Shown here: in pieces, positions 55,349 through 64,000 of the stretch | Layout of the letters: every line of letters begins with the position of its first letter | How positions within the stretch are numbered: position 1 is the stretch's first letter | Assembly (NCBI GenBank): GCA_029582165.1 | Contig: CM055868.1 | Span: 19,526,391-19,590,390 of the forward strand | Source of the DNA: Portulaca oleracea | Taxonomy: Eukaryota > Streptophyta > Magnoliopsida > Caryophyllales > Portulacaceae | DNA length: 64,000 nt | Direction: 5' to 3' | Notes under the pieces: model-generated | Told to the model about the DNA's origin: nothing | The model's database searches: none | Seen by the model: only the letters and a program-made list of their open reading frames with translations | Translations under genes and position numbers: made by a program

Positions 55349-56884
55349 ACCACGAAGGTAGCGACCAGAAAATGAAAATGCATTCCATACGAACCCCTTA
55401 GAGAATAGTTCTCTTTAACTACCTCCTTGAATGCTTTCCACCCAACTTGCGGGAGAATGTGTTGGTAAACAAGAGGCAAGACTGTGACACAAAATGGTAA
55501 GGAGATTATCGATTTCTAGCAGTATTCTTCTAATGTAAAACAAGAATAATTGTTGCAAACATCAATAAAACCTACAACCATCTTTCTAGGATACTTGTCA
55601 TGATTATCCTCCGCAAGCTTGTGATATGGTCGCGACTGGTAGAATGTACTGAACCAACAAAAGCAAGACAAAAGCAGTAAAAGGAAAATAAGAGGGAATA
55701 GGACATTACGCTCATAAAAACCAACTAGTTAAAGTACCGAGTCAGTTCATCCGTGAAATCCGCCTTAGGGATCACTGGAATGTACTGGAATAATGGCCAC
55801 CATAGACAGCATCAATAAACTCATCTGACGCCAATGACCTAGGGTTGAACATATGCTTCAGAGGGTCCATAGGACTAGAGGTGGATAGCGACCCCAAAAT
55901 GTGTATAGTAACCCTATCACCTAGGTATCAAATTAATATATCCAGAAGGACTTTCCATCAGAATACGTTGTCTAGTGATTTGGTCGACAAGGGGCGCTAG
56001 GCCGAGCTAACCTATCAAGGTTAAATTGAACCGAGGGTCCGAGGTTCAATTGTTCCTAATTAAGCAGAAGATCACAATCGATAAGAATCGGCAAAGTAGC
56101 ATGTAATAATTCAAGCACGAAGAAGTTTACTTGAGTAAGATTATCCAAAGTTCGACGAATCTTACCTGACTCGTCGACCTTCTTTTTCTTTTGCTCCGTA
56201 AAGTGAGGGTTCCATCGCTTCGCAGCCGGCACCATCCTCGCCTTCGATGTGGTAGGGGATAGAAGGATATACAAAGATTGGCACTATCACTTGGACAAGA
56301 ATTATTTACTATGCCGTAAATATTCAAAAGGACAAATTTAGTGTTGCTTGAACATTAGATGATATGATGCTCAAGCATAGTTTAAATCTAGACAAGACAA
56401 AGATGTGTGATTAGATAATATGATGCTCAAATAGATTGTAAATTACCTCTATTTATATAGGATATCTTACACGCACTTTAAAGATGGTCAACCCCATTAA
56501 GAGGGTCATTGAGAATCATGACCGTGAGTACGTAACCGTCTATTTGAGCACACGGTATGTTAGGAAATATAGTTGGTGTCAAAGGTCACATACTAACAAG
56601 GGATTAAGAATTAGTAATCAACCACATATTACAGCTGTTGGATCATTAAATAGGTCCAAGAGTCCAACATGAACCATGTCACACTTGAAATGCCCATGTT
56701 AGAGCCCACACGGCCTGTTCTGCCCATTAACTCGTGTTGGTACTGTTCTGATTTTTGAGGTGTTCTAGACATCAATACGACCCATGTGGGTCTTGGCTTT
56801 GTCCATGGTGACCTATTTATGTGCGTTAAAATTTATTTTGATCCTTAAACTTATGTTTTATATTTCCAACATACCTTATATCTG
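55349..56884. other. Gene-free stretch, nothing identified
   Basis: Low-quality short frames only (for example minus 56056-56274, Lys-rich). No element borders seen. Confidence 0.5.
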
Positions 56885-57840
56885 TTATGCTCTTAAAATA
56901 CCCTCAACACGACAATCCTCATTGGTGCTGCTATTTTTGAGTTCAAAACATTTACATCCGGTTAGTCCCTTTCTGCTTGATCTGTAGCCACTCGCAAACC
57001 TCATCCGTGAACATCCTAGTATAGTGGAAGAAAAGAGCACCTGTTCTAAAGTTTCTATATCAGAATAACGTAGTTGACATCGCAAGGAGTTCTGCCTGCA
57101 ATATCTGTCAAGTCTTGCACGAACAAGCAATTTCCCTAGAAGCAGCATCCAACAAGTTATTGAATGCCTACGAATACTGACCATTGTGATCCAAACAAAA
57201 TGTACCCAAAACAGGGCTTGCTGAGAACCCTGTAGCTATTGGTATCCAAGATCCACTGAATAATCCTTGTTCTTCATATTATAACCTGCAAGTAGATGGA
57301 TCACTGACCTGCACCAATTGATGCAAATACCAGCAGATATCACCAGCTGGTCCCAATGCTCCAAATCTTGGTGTTTCAAGTACCTTTCATGAACCCAATT
57401 AACCCCCAAAGTATCCTTCTTCTGTTACTTGCTCAATGACACCATTCAGTAAGATGCACACTGACGCCCAAAATCTATATATTTTCATAAAAACAGAGTT
57501 CATCAAGACAACCATAACTGGGTATGATGCTTTCCTGGAGGATCAAGTCTTGATTCTCTTTCTGATTTTGTCTACTTATATAGCATGTCACTAGTAATAC
57601 GAATCCTGAGGTATTTTAAAGGATAAAAAGAACATCTGAGAACAAGCATGCTCTTCTTTGCTGCCACACTGATCCCTCCTAAAACAATGGTCAACTTATG
57701 TTAGCTGGCTACCAAACCAGAAGCAAGAGAGGACCGATTGAAGGTGTCCATCAAGATTGTCAATGCTTGTTTCTTAGCAGCACAAAACATGATCTAGTCA
57801 TCAGCAAAATCCAAGTGAATAACTTTTGAAACCCGAATTG
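56885..57840 (-). pseudogene. LINE reverse transcriptase remnant
   Basis: Reading the minus strand from about 57840 gives VIHLDFADD, the FADD form of the RT active site, followed by a TAG, then CAAKKQALTILMDTFNRSS and a KYLxIxIT phrase, as in plant L1-type LINE RTs. Further on (57184-56885) a frame resembles the zf-RVT region that follows the RT (IETLEQVLFS...). Many stops; the upstream endonuclease and RT fingers are missing. Confidence 0.7.
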
Positions 57841-58003
57841 AGGATTTGTGCTCGCTTTACGTACGTCGACAGATATTCATTTTAAGTTTTAACTGCACCT
57901 AGAAAGATATGTATATACTTATTTAAATAGGAAAATGATAAACATCTTGATGCAAGATGACTATTAACCATTTTGAGTCAGGATGTGTATTATTGTCCAT
58001 CTA
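57841..58003. other. Short spacer between LINE remnant and MITE
   Basis: AT-rich, no feature recognised. Confidence 0.5.
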
Positions 58004-58221
58004 AGGCACCGTTCTTTTGTGCGTTAACGCACCCAAACGTAACGCAAAATCAATAAAACCTAACGCATGACAAACGCAAGATAACGCAACTTATCACAAT
58101 CTACTATTCACCTTTACTCACCTTTTTATTATTTCCTACCGCAACCTAACGCAACCTAACGCAACCCAAACGTAACTTATCGAAACGTAAACGCAACGCA
58201 ATGCACAAAAGAACGGTGCCT
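58004..58221. mobile_element. MITE, 218 bp, 19-bp terminal inverted repeats
   Basis: Left end AGGCACCGTTCTTTTGTGC is the exact reverse complement of the right end GCACAAAAGAACGGTGCCT. The interior repeats AACGCAACCTAACGC phrases. Flanking TAA/TGA could be a three-base TWA duplication with one change (PIF/Harbinger style), but this is not certain. It lies about 250 bp downstream of the DUF1645 stop codon. Confidence 0.8.
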
Positions 58222-58467
58222 GAATATTGTAAGTGAACTGACGACTATGTCATGATGACCCTATGTCTCACAAAGACAACAGCCAACAGAATCAGGAAAA
58301 CGGTGAGATGGACCTTTGGTAAATATTGCAATAGAGTAACATAAGTAACAGTACCTTTGGGTACCTGTATTGATGATATATTGATTATGAATATCCACAA
58401 AAAAAAAAAAAAACGAAGGAAATGTTACTAAATATTAGATGTGCATGCACGATGTATTACTGCACAA

Positions 58468-59220
58468 CTAATAGTTAAACTTGGTCATTTGATTATGAAC
58501 CGGAGAACCAAAGCCATGAGCAATAGCTAATCTTCCCAAAATGCCCTGTTTATAAGGCAAGAAAGACTTCTTCCTCATATCCTGTGAGATGGCCTTGTTT
58601 GTCTTATAATGCAACTCATGAGCAGAAACCTGGGCTTTCTTATTAGATTTAGAACTACTACTCTCCCCAGAAGTTGTTGTCAAATTCTTACTGGAAGTGG
58701 AACCAACGTTGATGGCGTACTTTTTGAACGGATCTTTGTCGGATCCTCGCCCCTCGGATGCGCTTCGAAACAGTAGCAAGTCTTTCAAGCTCCATTTTCT
58801 CTTCTCCGGGGAAAGTGATCTGGCTTCCCTTCTGCCAGACCTTCTTGATGATGATGATGATGTCAAAACCCTGTCTCTGCCTCTTTCCTGCTCGGAAGAA
58901 GCCTTGGATGATTTCTTCCTCAAAGGGGAAAGTGTACTCCATATGCTGCTGCTCTTTTTCCTTTCTGGGGTTTGTCTGTGTGTCAATGGGGAGTACGCAA
59001 GAGAGTATTGATCACCGTGTTTTGACGATCTGGGTTGAGCATAAAACTGATCAGAATCATGGAAGCCACGAGCAGGGCTGGAGGGAGTGCTGAAGAAGGA
59101 GAACCCGAAACCCTTGGGACTGGAAGGGGTGCTTAGAAATGGCGATGATCGGCCATGGTCGAACTCAAACGATGACGAAGGAGAAGAAGAAGGAGACTGC
59201 TGCAAAACATCTACAGCCAT
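58468..59220 (-). CDS. DUF1645 family protein (intact host gene)
   Basis: A 250-residue intronless frame starting MAVDVLQQSPSSS. This plant-specific family has no defined enzymatic role; members I know of are linked to stress response and growth or organ size. Family signatures are KWSLKDLLLFRSASEGR (residues 142-158), the C-terminal SAHELHY (199-205) and FLPYKQGILG (220-229). The N-terminal half is Ser/Pro-rich with two STPSSP motifs (30-35, 44-49) and basic patches (86-105, 126-142) that could be nuclear signals. The usual C-terminal GLLGCLGF is GILGRLAIAHGF here. The start is supported by a TATA box about 90 bp upstream and by the N-terminal motif. It is the only credible cellular gene in the window, with a MITE on each side. 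Confidence 0.93.
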   Translation of the reverse strand: MAVDVLQQSPSSSPSSSFEFDHGRSSPFLSTPSSPKGFGFSFFSTPSSPARGFHDSDQFYAQPRSSKHGDQYSLAYSPLTHRQTPERKKSSSIWSTLSPLRKKSSKASSEQERGRDRVLTSSSSSRRSGRREARSLSPEKRKWSLKDLLLFRSASEGRGSDKDPFKKYAINVGSTSSKNLTTTSGESSSSKSNKKAQVSAHELHYKTNKAISQDMRKKSFLPYKQGILGRLAIAHGFGSPVHNQMTKFNY

Positions 59221-59308
59221 TGATTTTGTTAGAGTTTGTTGATGGAGAGAATTAGAGAGAGAGGGACGTTAACTCACGTAGCTAATTGAAATGGAAGGTG
59301 AGTGTGGA

Positions 59309-59318
59309 CATATATAGA
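59309..59318 (-). promoter_or_regulatory. TATA box of the DUF1645 gene
   Basis: The minus strand reads TCTATATATG about 90 bp upstream of the start codon, which would give a leader of about 60 nt. The stretch between has GA-rich repeats. Confidence 0.75.
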
Positions 59319-59567
59319 CATGGAAAATGGGTATTGACCCACGAACAGATCGGGATGCCGGGTTCCTACAAATATTAGGTGGCGGCTTCTGTGACATCAC
59401 CAATCTCGGAATATTAAAATGCGGATTTTGGTCCATGAAATTGTTAGTATTTTCTGATCATTTTTGACTTTCTTGCCTTGGATCCCCATCAATTCCCTGC
59501 ATTTTCCATGTTTAAGTCATCCAAAAGAAAAAAAGTTGGTGACTAAAGAAATAATATAAGATACCGA

Positions 59568-59747
59568 GGGCATGTTCTTTTCTACGGTTGGCACAATTCA
59601 CCATACTTTACCTCAAATCATTACTTTTCTCTCTCCTCTGCGTTTTACATTCTCTCTCCTCACCTACTCCACATACCAATAACCTACCACAATTCCACCA
59701 CACCCACCATAATTCCACCACACCATACCGCAGAAAAGAACAGGGCC
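59568..59747. mobile_element. Small MITE, 180 bp
   Basis: Ends GGGCATGTTCTTTTCTACGG and (reversed) GGCCCTGTTCTTTTCTGCGG are imperfect 20-bp inverted repeats. The interior has CCACAATTCCACCACACC repeats. It lies about 350 bp upstream of the DUF1645 start codon, outside the TATA region. Target duplication unclear. Confidence 0.7.
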
Positions 59748-61277
59748 AGAATGGTTTTGTTTTGCTTTCATGTGCTGAATAATTTAATTGACCATAATAC
59801 ACGTCTTTGCTAAAGATGATTAATAATCGTGTTGATTTGTCCATATTACTCATTTTTGTAAGTTTTAATAATATTTTTTCTACTAATTTTATATATTTAT
59901 CAATTATAAGAGTATAATATTTAATATTTAGGTCAAAAAATATAAATAATAATCTAATTTTATCAATTAGAGTAAAAAATTCACATTTTATGCATAGTTT
60001 TATATTTACTAAAAAAATATAAATAAATAATTATTTTTATATTATTTATGAATTGTAATAATTATTTATAAATTGTAATTTTATCAATCAACATTACTAT
60101 ACAAATTTTGTAAGAAAAAAGTAACTGCGATCTGCAAGGGTAGTGTCTTTGACAGTGGACATTTGATATGGATATGTGAAAAGAAAGATTAAGATGGGAA
60201 TAAGTGAGCAGAAAGGTTAAAAGGGGAATATGGTTAGTTGGTGCGTAATTGATGTGAACTACCAAGCTATACCATTGCCGCACGCTTTTGTTTGATTTAT
60301 TATTGCCTGAATGTCTGGAATTCAACATTAATTTAATTAACAAAGAGAAAAAAAAAATAAGGTTTCTAGATGAGTGGTGTGCTACCACAAATGTTGATAA
60401 TAATATTGTAATGTTGTTGGCCTTGAATTTATTATCCTATGAAATTAGCTATCTATGCTTTGCTGTGTAAATCTAGACAGCATCACAACCAAAGAAAAAT
60501 AAAACAAATATCTACTTTGAAACTAAACAGGGATGTTGACTGTTCTGTTATGCGGGGTTCTAGAAGTAGTTGTCTTTTTTGTAAAATCTCGTGTCTACAC
60601 AATTGAGGCACAACCTGGCAAATAAAATTGGGGGATGGTGATGTGAGCTTATCCCATTCCCACAACAACTGCTTTGCAATTTCCATGATTTTTAAGAAAT
60701 TCCATGTTTGACAAGCTTCAAATTTTAAGAAATTTATTTTTGAAACAATTTTTGAAAAACTTATATTTACAGAAATTGTTAAGTGTTTGGTAAATGTATT
60801 TTGAAAAGCACTTTTAAAAATCAAAAAAGTTTCAGTGTTTATTAATCATTTTATAAAAGTTTCCACTTTTAATATTACCATAATAATTTCCCTTTTTATA
60901 ATGATTATTGTTAATAATTCATTTGCTTTGGTATTAAAACTATTTATGATTTTTAATACTAGTATATTTCTAGTGAATCATGTATATTATATAATATTGT
61001 TAAATTGAAAATTAAATATTTCTGTAAAATTTTATATCAAGTATATGTTAATACAATAAATTAAAATTGAATGTATATATTTAATTATTTCCTTGACATT
61101 TATTACACTAAAAATGGGTTTCATATATCTAGCATAAAAATAAAATAGTAAAAAACATCAATTGCCTTAGAAAATAACTATGAGAATTTTTCCTCCAAAA
61201 CAAAACTACGAAAATTTTACTACAATTTCTATTAAAATACTACTAATGCCTGTGGTTAGTCAAAGAAGTGGCAATTG
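59748..61277. other. AT-rich intergenic stretch
   Basis: 1.5 kb of mostly A+T with no credible frame or element border; short frames at 60062-60388 and 60483-60824 show no domain. Confidence 0.6.
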
Positions 61278-61297
61278 ATATATATATATATATATAT
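61278..61297. repeat. (AT)10 microsatellite
   Basis: Ten uninterrupted AT units. Confidence 0.95.
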
Positions 61298-61963
61298 GGG
61301 ATATGATCATATGAACATGATGTTATTGGAGCATGTGAGCACTACTAATATGGACTCTTGGATCATAGATCAAGGGATGAGAAAAAAGGAAGACTTTAAC
61401 ATTTTATTAGCATTTATTGGGGATGGCACGTGATGTTGGTGAGAAAAAAAAATAGAAAAGCATTAAATTACTCCCAATGAATGACGCATGGTCATTGTTT
61501 CCCAGAACTCAAAATTGAAGTGTTCAATTTGCCTCCAAACGAGTGACTGCCTTCCTCTCACCACCCATAGTCGATTTACAACAAGAGCGAAAGCGGTGGG
61601 ACGATTCGACGGCGAACCGGACTTGGACGACGATAGCGGGGAAGGTTCAGGTATGCGAATTAGGGTTCAAGTTTGTAATTTTCGAATGTGATGTTCGGTG
61701 CGGTTAAAGCACCGAATTAGGGTTTTCCCATTGTAATTGATTGAAACGATTGTATGTTGTTCCAGAAACGTGAAATTTCAAGTTCAATGGCTGAGGAAGG
61801 AAGCACGACAGATGTATGTGTGGAAGAAGGAAGTAAAAGATTAGTGTTTAATCTTGGGTGAATACGAATTTCCGAATGTATGTGATGTGTTTCGGAAACG
61901 TTAAATTCCGAAGGATCTATGAGCGATTGTCGAAAGTTTTTTGTGAATGTCCATTGATGTATA
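61298..61963. other. Unassigned stretch resembling a gene 5' region
   Basis: Contains TTAGGGTTC phrases and short frames (61488-61691; a 24-codon frame from an ATG at 61787), as often seen in plant leaders, but no exon can be supported. It may be the head of whatever repeat fills 61964-63755. Confidence 0.35.
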
Positions 61964-63755
61964 TTTGATGTCCACGGTTATGAGTGTGTATTGTCCACAG
62001 AGACATTGCCTGATGTCCACTGATGAAAAGTTTTGTTGTATAGGTGTTGTCCACAAGGGCATTAGTTGATGTCCACTGATTAAATGTTTGGTGTCAACAT
62101 TGTTGATGAAGTAATTTGAATGTACGAATTTGTTGTGTAGCCGACATTTCACAAGGATTGGTGTCCACAGACATTGTTTAATATCCACAGTGGCATTATT
62201 TAATATATATCCACAGTTATGAGTGTTTGCGAATTTGTTATGTATACTGAAATCGTTGATGTCCACAGTGGGATTACTTAATAACCACTGATGAAAGTGG
62301 TGATGTCCACATTGACATTATGTGTTTTAAATATACGAATTCGTTTTGGTGTTGACATTTGTTCGAATATTGATTGATTGTTCAGTGGCATATGAGTGTC
62401 ACGAACAAAATTTTGATGGTGTTGAGGGCTTTTTCTCGTACTTTGTATTTTGCTCAGGAACCACCTTTAGTGATGTATGATACTATGTTAGTAATTGACG
62501 CATTAATGAATGAATGTCCACACTTTAAATGCATACCGTCAACATTGTCACAGATAGATGTCCACAATATATACTTGTATTATCCTTCTTGAAAATTCTA
62601 AAAAAATGACATAAAAGTCCATGATAAAATTGCCAATAACATGAGTGGTGACAATAAAATTACATACCATTTTAATGATTTCTTCTTCTAAGGCAATTAA
62701 ACCCCATGCTAGTGACAAATCCATAATGAATGCATGTCCACACTTTAAATGCGTAATGTCCACGGTGTCACATATAGATGTCCACAATCTATACATGTAT
62801 CTTCCTTCTTGATAATTCTAAAAAAATATCATATAAGTCCATGATAGAACTGCCAATAACGTGAGTGGTCACAATAAAATTACATGGCAATCACACATAC
62901 CAAATGAATGAATGACATTCTACCTACGATTACACCCTAACCATTTTAATGTTTTCTTCTTCTATGACAATTAAACCCCATGCCAATCACACATCCATAA
63001 TGAAAGCATGTCCACACTCTAAATGTGTAATGTCCACGGTGTCATATATAGATGTCCACAATCTATACGTATACCGTCCCTTTTGATAATTCTACATGTC
63101 CACATCTAATAATGTCGTCTAAATAATCTAAAAAAAGTCAATTGAATTTCATATATCCCCTACCACTATTAAATTTCATGCCAATTATATTGCTTATAAG
63201 ATGGGGGTGCCAATCACACATCTATAATGAATGCATGTCCACATGTCGACGTTGTCATAGATAGATGTCCACAATCTATACTTGTATCATCCTTCTTGAT
63301 AATTCTAAAAAAAGGCACATAATATTTTGATGCCAACATGATGGAAGGCTAGGAGTCACATTGTCATTTTGAACATACTGAATGGACGAAGAAGGCAAAA
63401 GGAAGAACAGAGAGAAAGATTCATCTGATCGTAGGAAGGGGATCATCCTTCTTGATAATTCTAAAAAAATATCATATAAGTCCATGATAGAACTGCCAAT
63501 AACGTGAGTGGTCACAATAAAATTACATGGCAATCACACATACCAAATGAATGAATGACATTCTACCTACGATTACACCTTAACCATTGTGATGCTTTCT
63601 TCTTCTATGACAATTAAACCTCATGCCAATCACACATCCATAATGAATGCATGTCCACACTCTAAATGTGTAATGTCCACGGTGTCATATATAGATGTCC
63701 ACAATCTATACGTGTACCATCCCCTTTGATAATTCTACCTGTCCACATATATTAA
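61964..63755. repeat. TGTCCAC-rich repeat region
   Basis: About two dozen TGTCCAC occurrences in 1.8 kb, many as GATGTCCAC(A/G/T). They fall in larger repeats with AATGAATGCATGTCCACAC and ATAGATGTCCACAATCTATA phrases. No long frame, PBS or terminal repeat seen. The family is not recognised. Confidence 0.8.
62803..63154. repeat. Direct duplication, copy 1 (352 bp)
   Basis: Matches 63446-63796 closely over its whole length, from TCCTTCTTGATAATTC to AATTTCATA. Confidence 0.88.
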
Positions 63756-63796
63756 TGTCGTATAAATAATCTAAAAAAAGTCAATTAAATTTCATA
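63446..63796. repeat. Direct duplication, copy 2 (351 bp)
   Basis: Partner of 62803-63154, offset about 643 bp. The intervening 291 bp holds further partial copies. Confidence 0.88.
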
Positions 63797-64000
63797 CAAA
63801 AAATTACTCGGAGGTACCCCAATATTTGGGGAAACTATTTTTCGGTACCCCAACTTTTCAAAACTAATTTTGAGGTACCCTTACTTTTTGGGTTAATAAT
63901 TATTTGGTAGTTTTCCGGCCATTAATTTTATTAAGTGACCGAAATACCCTCATTCTTCTTCTTCGAGGGTATTTCTTCAAGAAGGGAAAAACAAGGGCAT
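63797..64000. other. Window end with GGTACCCCAA repeats
   Basis: Contains GAGGTACCCCAATA, CGGTACCCCAAC and GAGGTACCCTTAC within 90 bp, with an ATTTGGGG-like complement. It may be the terminal part of an unidentified repeat that continues beyond the window. Confidence 0.4.

Noticed and set aside
61488..61691. Possible first exon of a host gene
   Set aside because: 67 codons with no recognisable domain and no supported downstream exon; the following region is repetitive.

Overview
This is plant nuclear DNA, almost certainly from an angiosperm and probably a eudicot. It is repeat-dominated: about 53 kb is LTR retrotransposons inserted into one another. I find one credible host gene, an intronless DUF1645-family gene on the minus strand (58468-59220). 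There are no rRNA or tRNA genes, no operons and no CRISPR array. Element names A-K are my own labels.

Left nest (1-16836). The oldest recognisable layer is a minus-strand Ty1/copia element (G, 14449-16836). Its integrase is cut by a minus-strand Ty3/gypsy Tat-type element (F). The LTR of F was entered by a non-autonomous plus-strand copia element (H, 9307-13114, TSD ATTGT). The interior of F was entered by a minus-strand chromovirus-like gypsy element (I, running off the window at position 1). The LTR of I was split by a 3.5 kb solo LTR (J, 4483-8000, TSD TAAGG).

Right nest (about 17500-51212). A degraded plus-strand Tat-type gag-protease region (D, pieces at 17659-17853, 19558-19699 and 48181-50130) was hit by a minus-strand solo LTR (17854-19557). 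It was also hit by a complete member of the same Athila-lineage family (A, 19700-48175, TSD ATACA). A contains a gag-only element (B, 23987-30584, 3' LTR truncated) and a nearly complete minus-strand Athila element (C, 33049-46309, TSD CTCCT). C carries gag, protease, RT, RNase H, integrase and an ATHILA ORF-1 (env-position) gene. Beyond it lie a Tat-type LTR (K) and the 3' end plus LTR of a third Athila family (E, 51213-53330).

Right flank (53331-64000). This holds an unidentified stretch, a 587 bp hAT-type MITE with an 8 bp TSD, a LINE reverse-transcriptase remnant, the DUF1645 gene with a small MITE on each side, AT-rich spacer, and a region rich in TGTCCAC motifs with a 351 bp direct duplication.

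Main discovery candidate. Three Athila-lineage LTR families (A, C, E) each carry, just upstream of the TATA box, an array of short GC-rich palindromes arranged in pairs. Members of a pair start 20-22 bp apart, and pairs recur every 65-105 bp. The palindrome sequence differs completely between families (GACCGTnnnnACGGTC and GTAGCGGGCGCTAC; GCTCGGGCGAGC; GCGCTnnnAGCGC). The pairing, spacing and distance to the TATA box (about 60 bp) are kept. Element C repeats the same arrangement inside the element, ahead of its env-position ORF. A second candidate is a noncoding block of about 185 bp upstream of the polypurine tract, strongly conserved between families A and C although their LTRs differ. All of this was read by eye; no alignment or database search was run.
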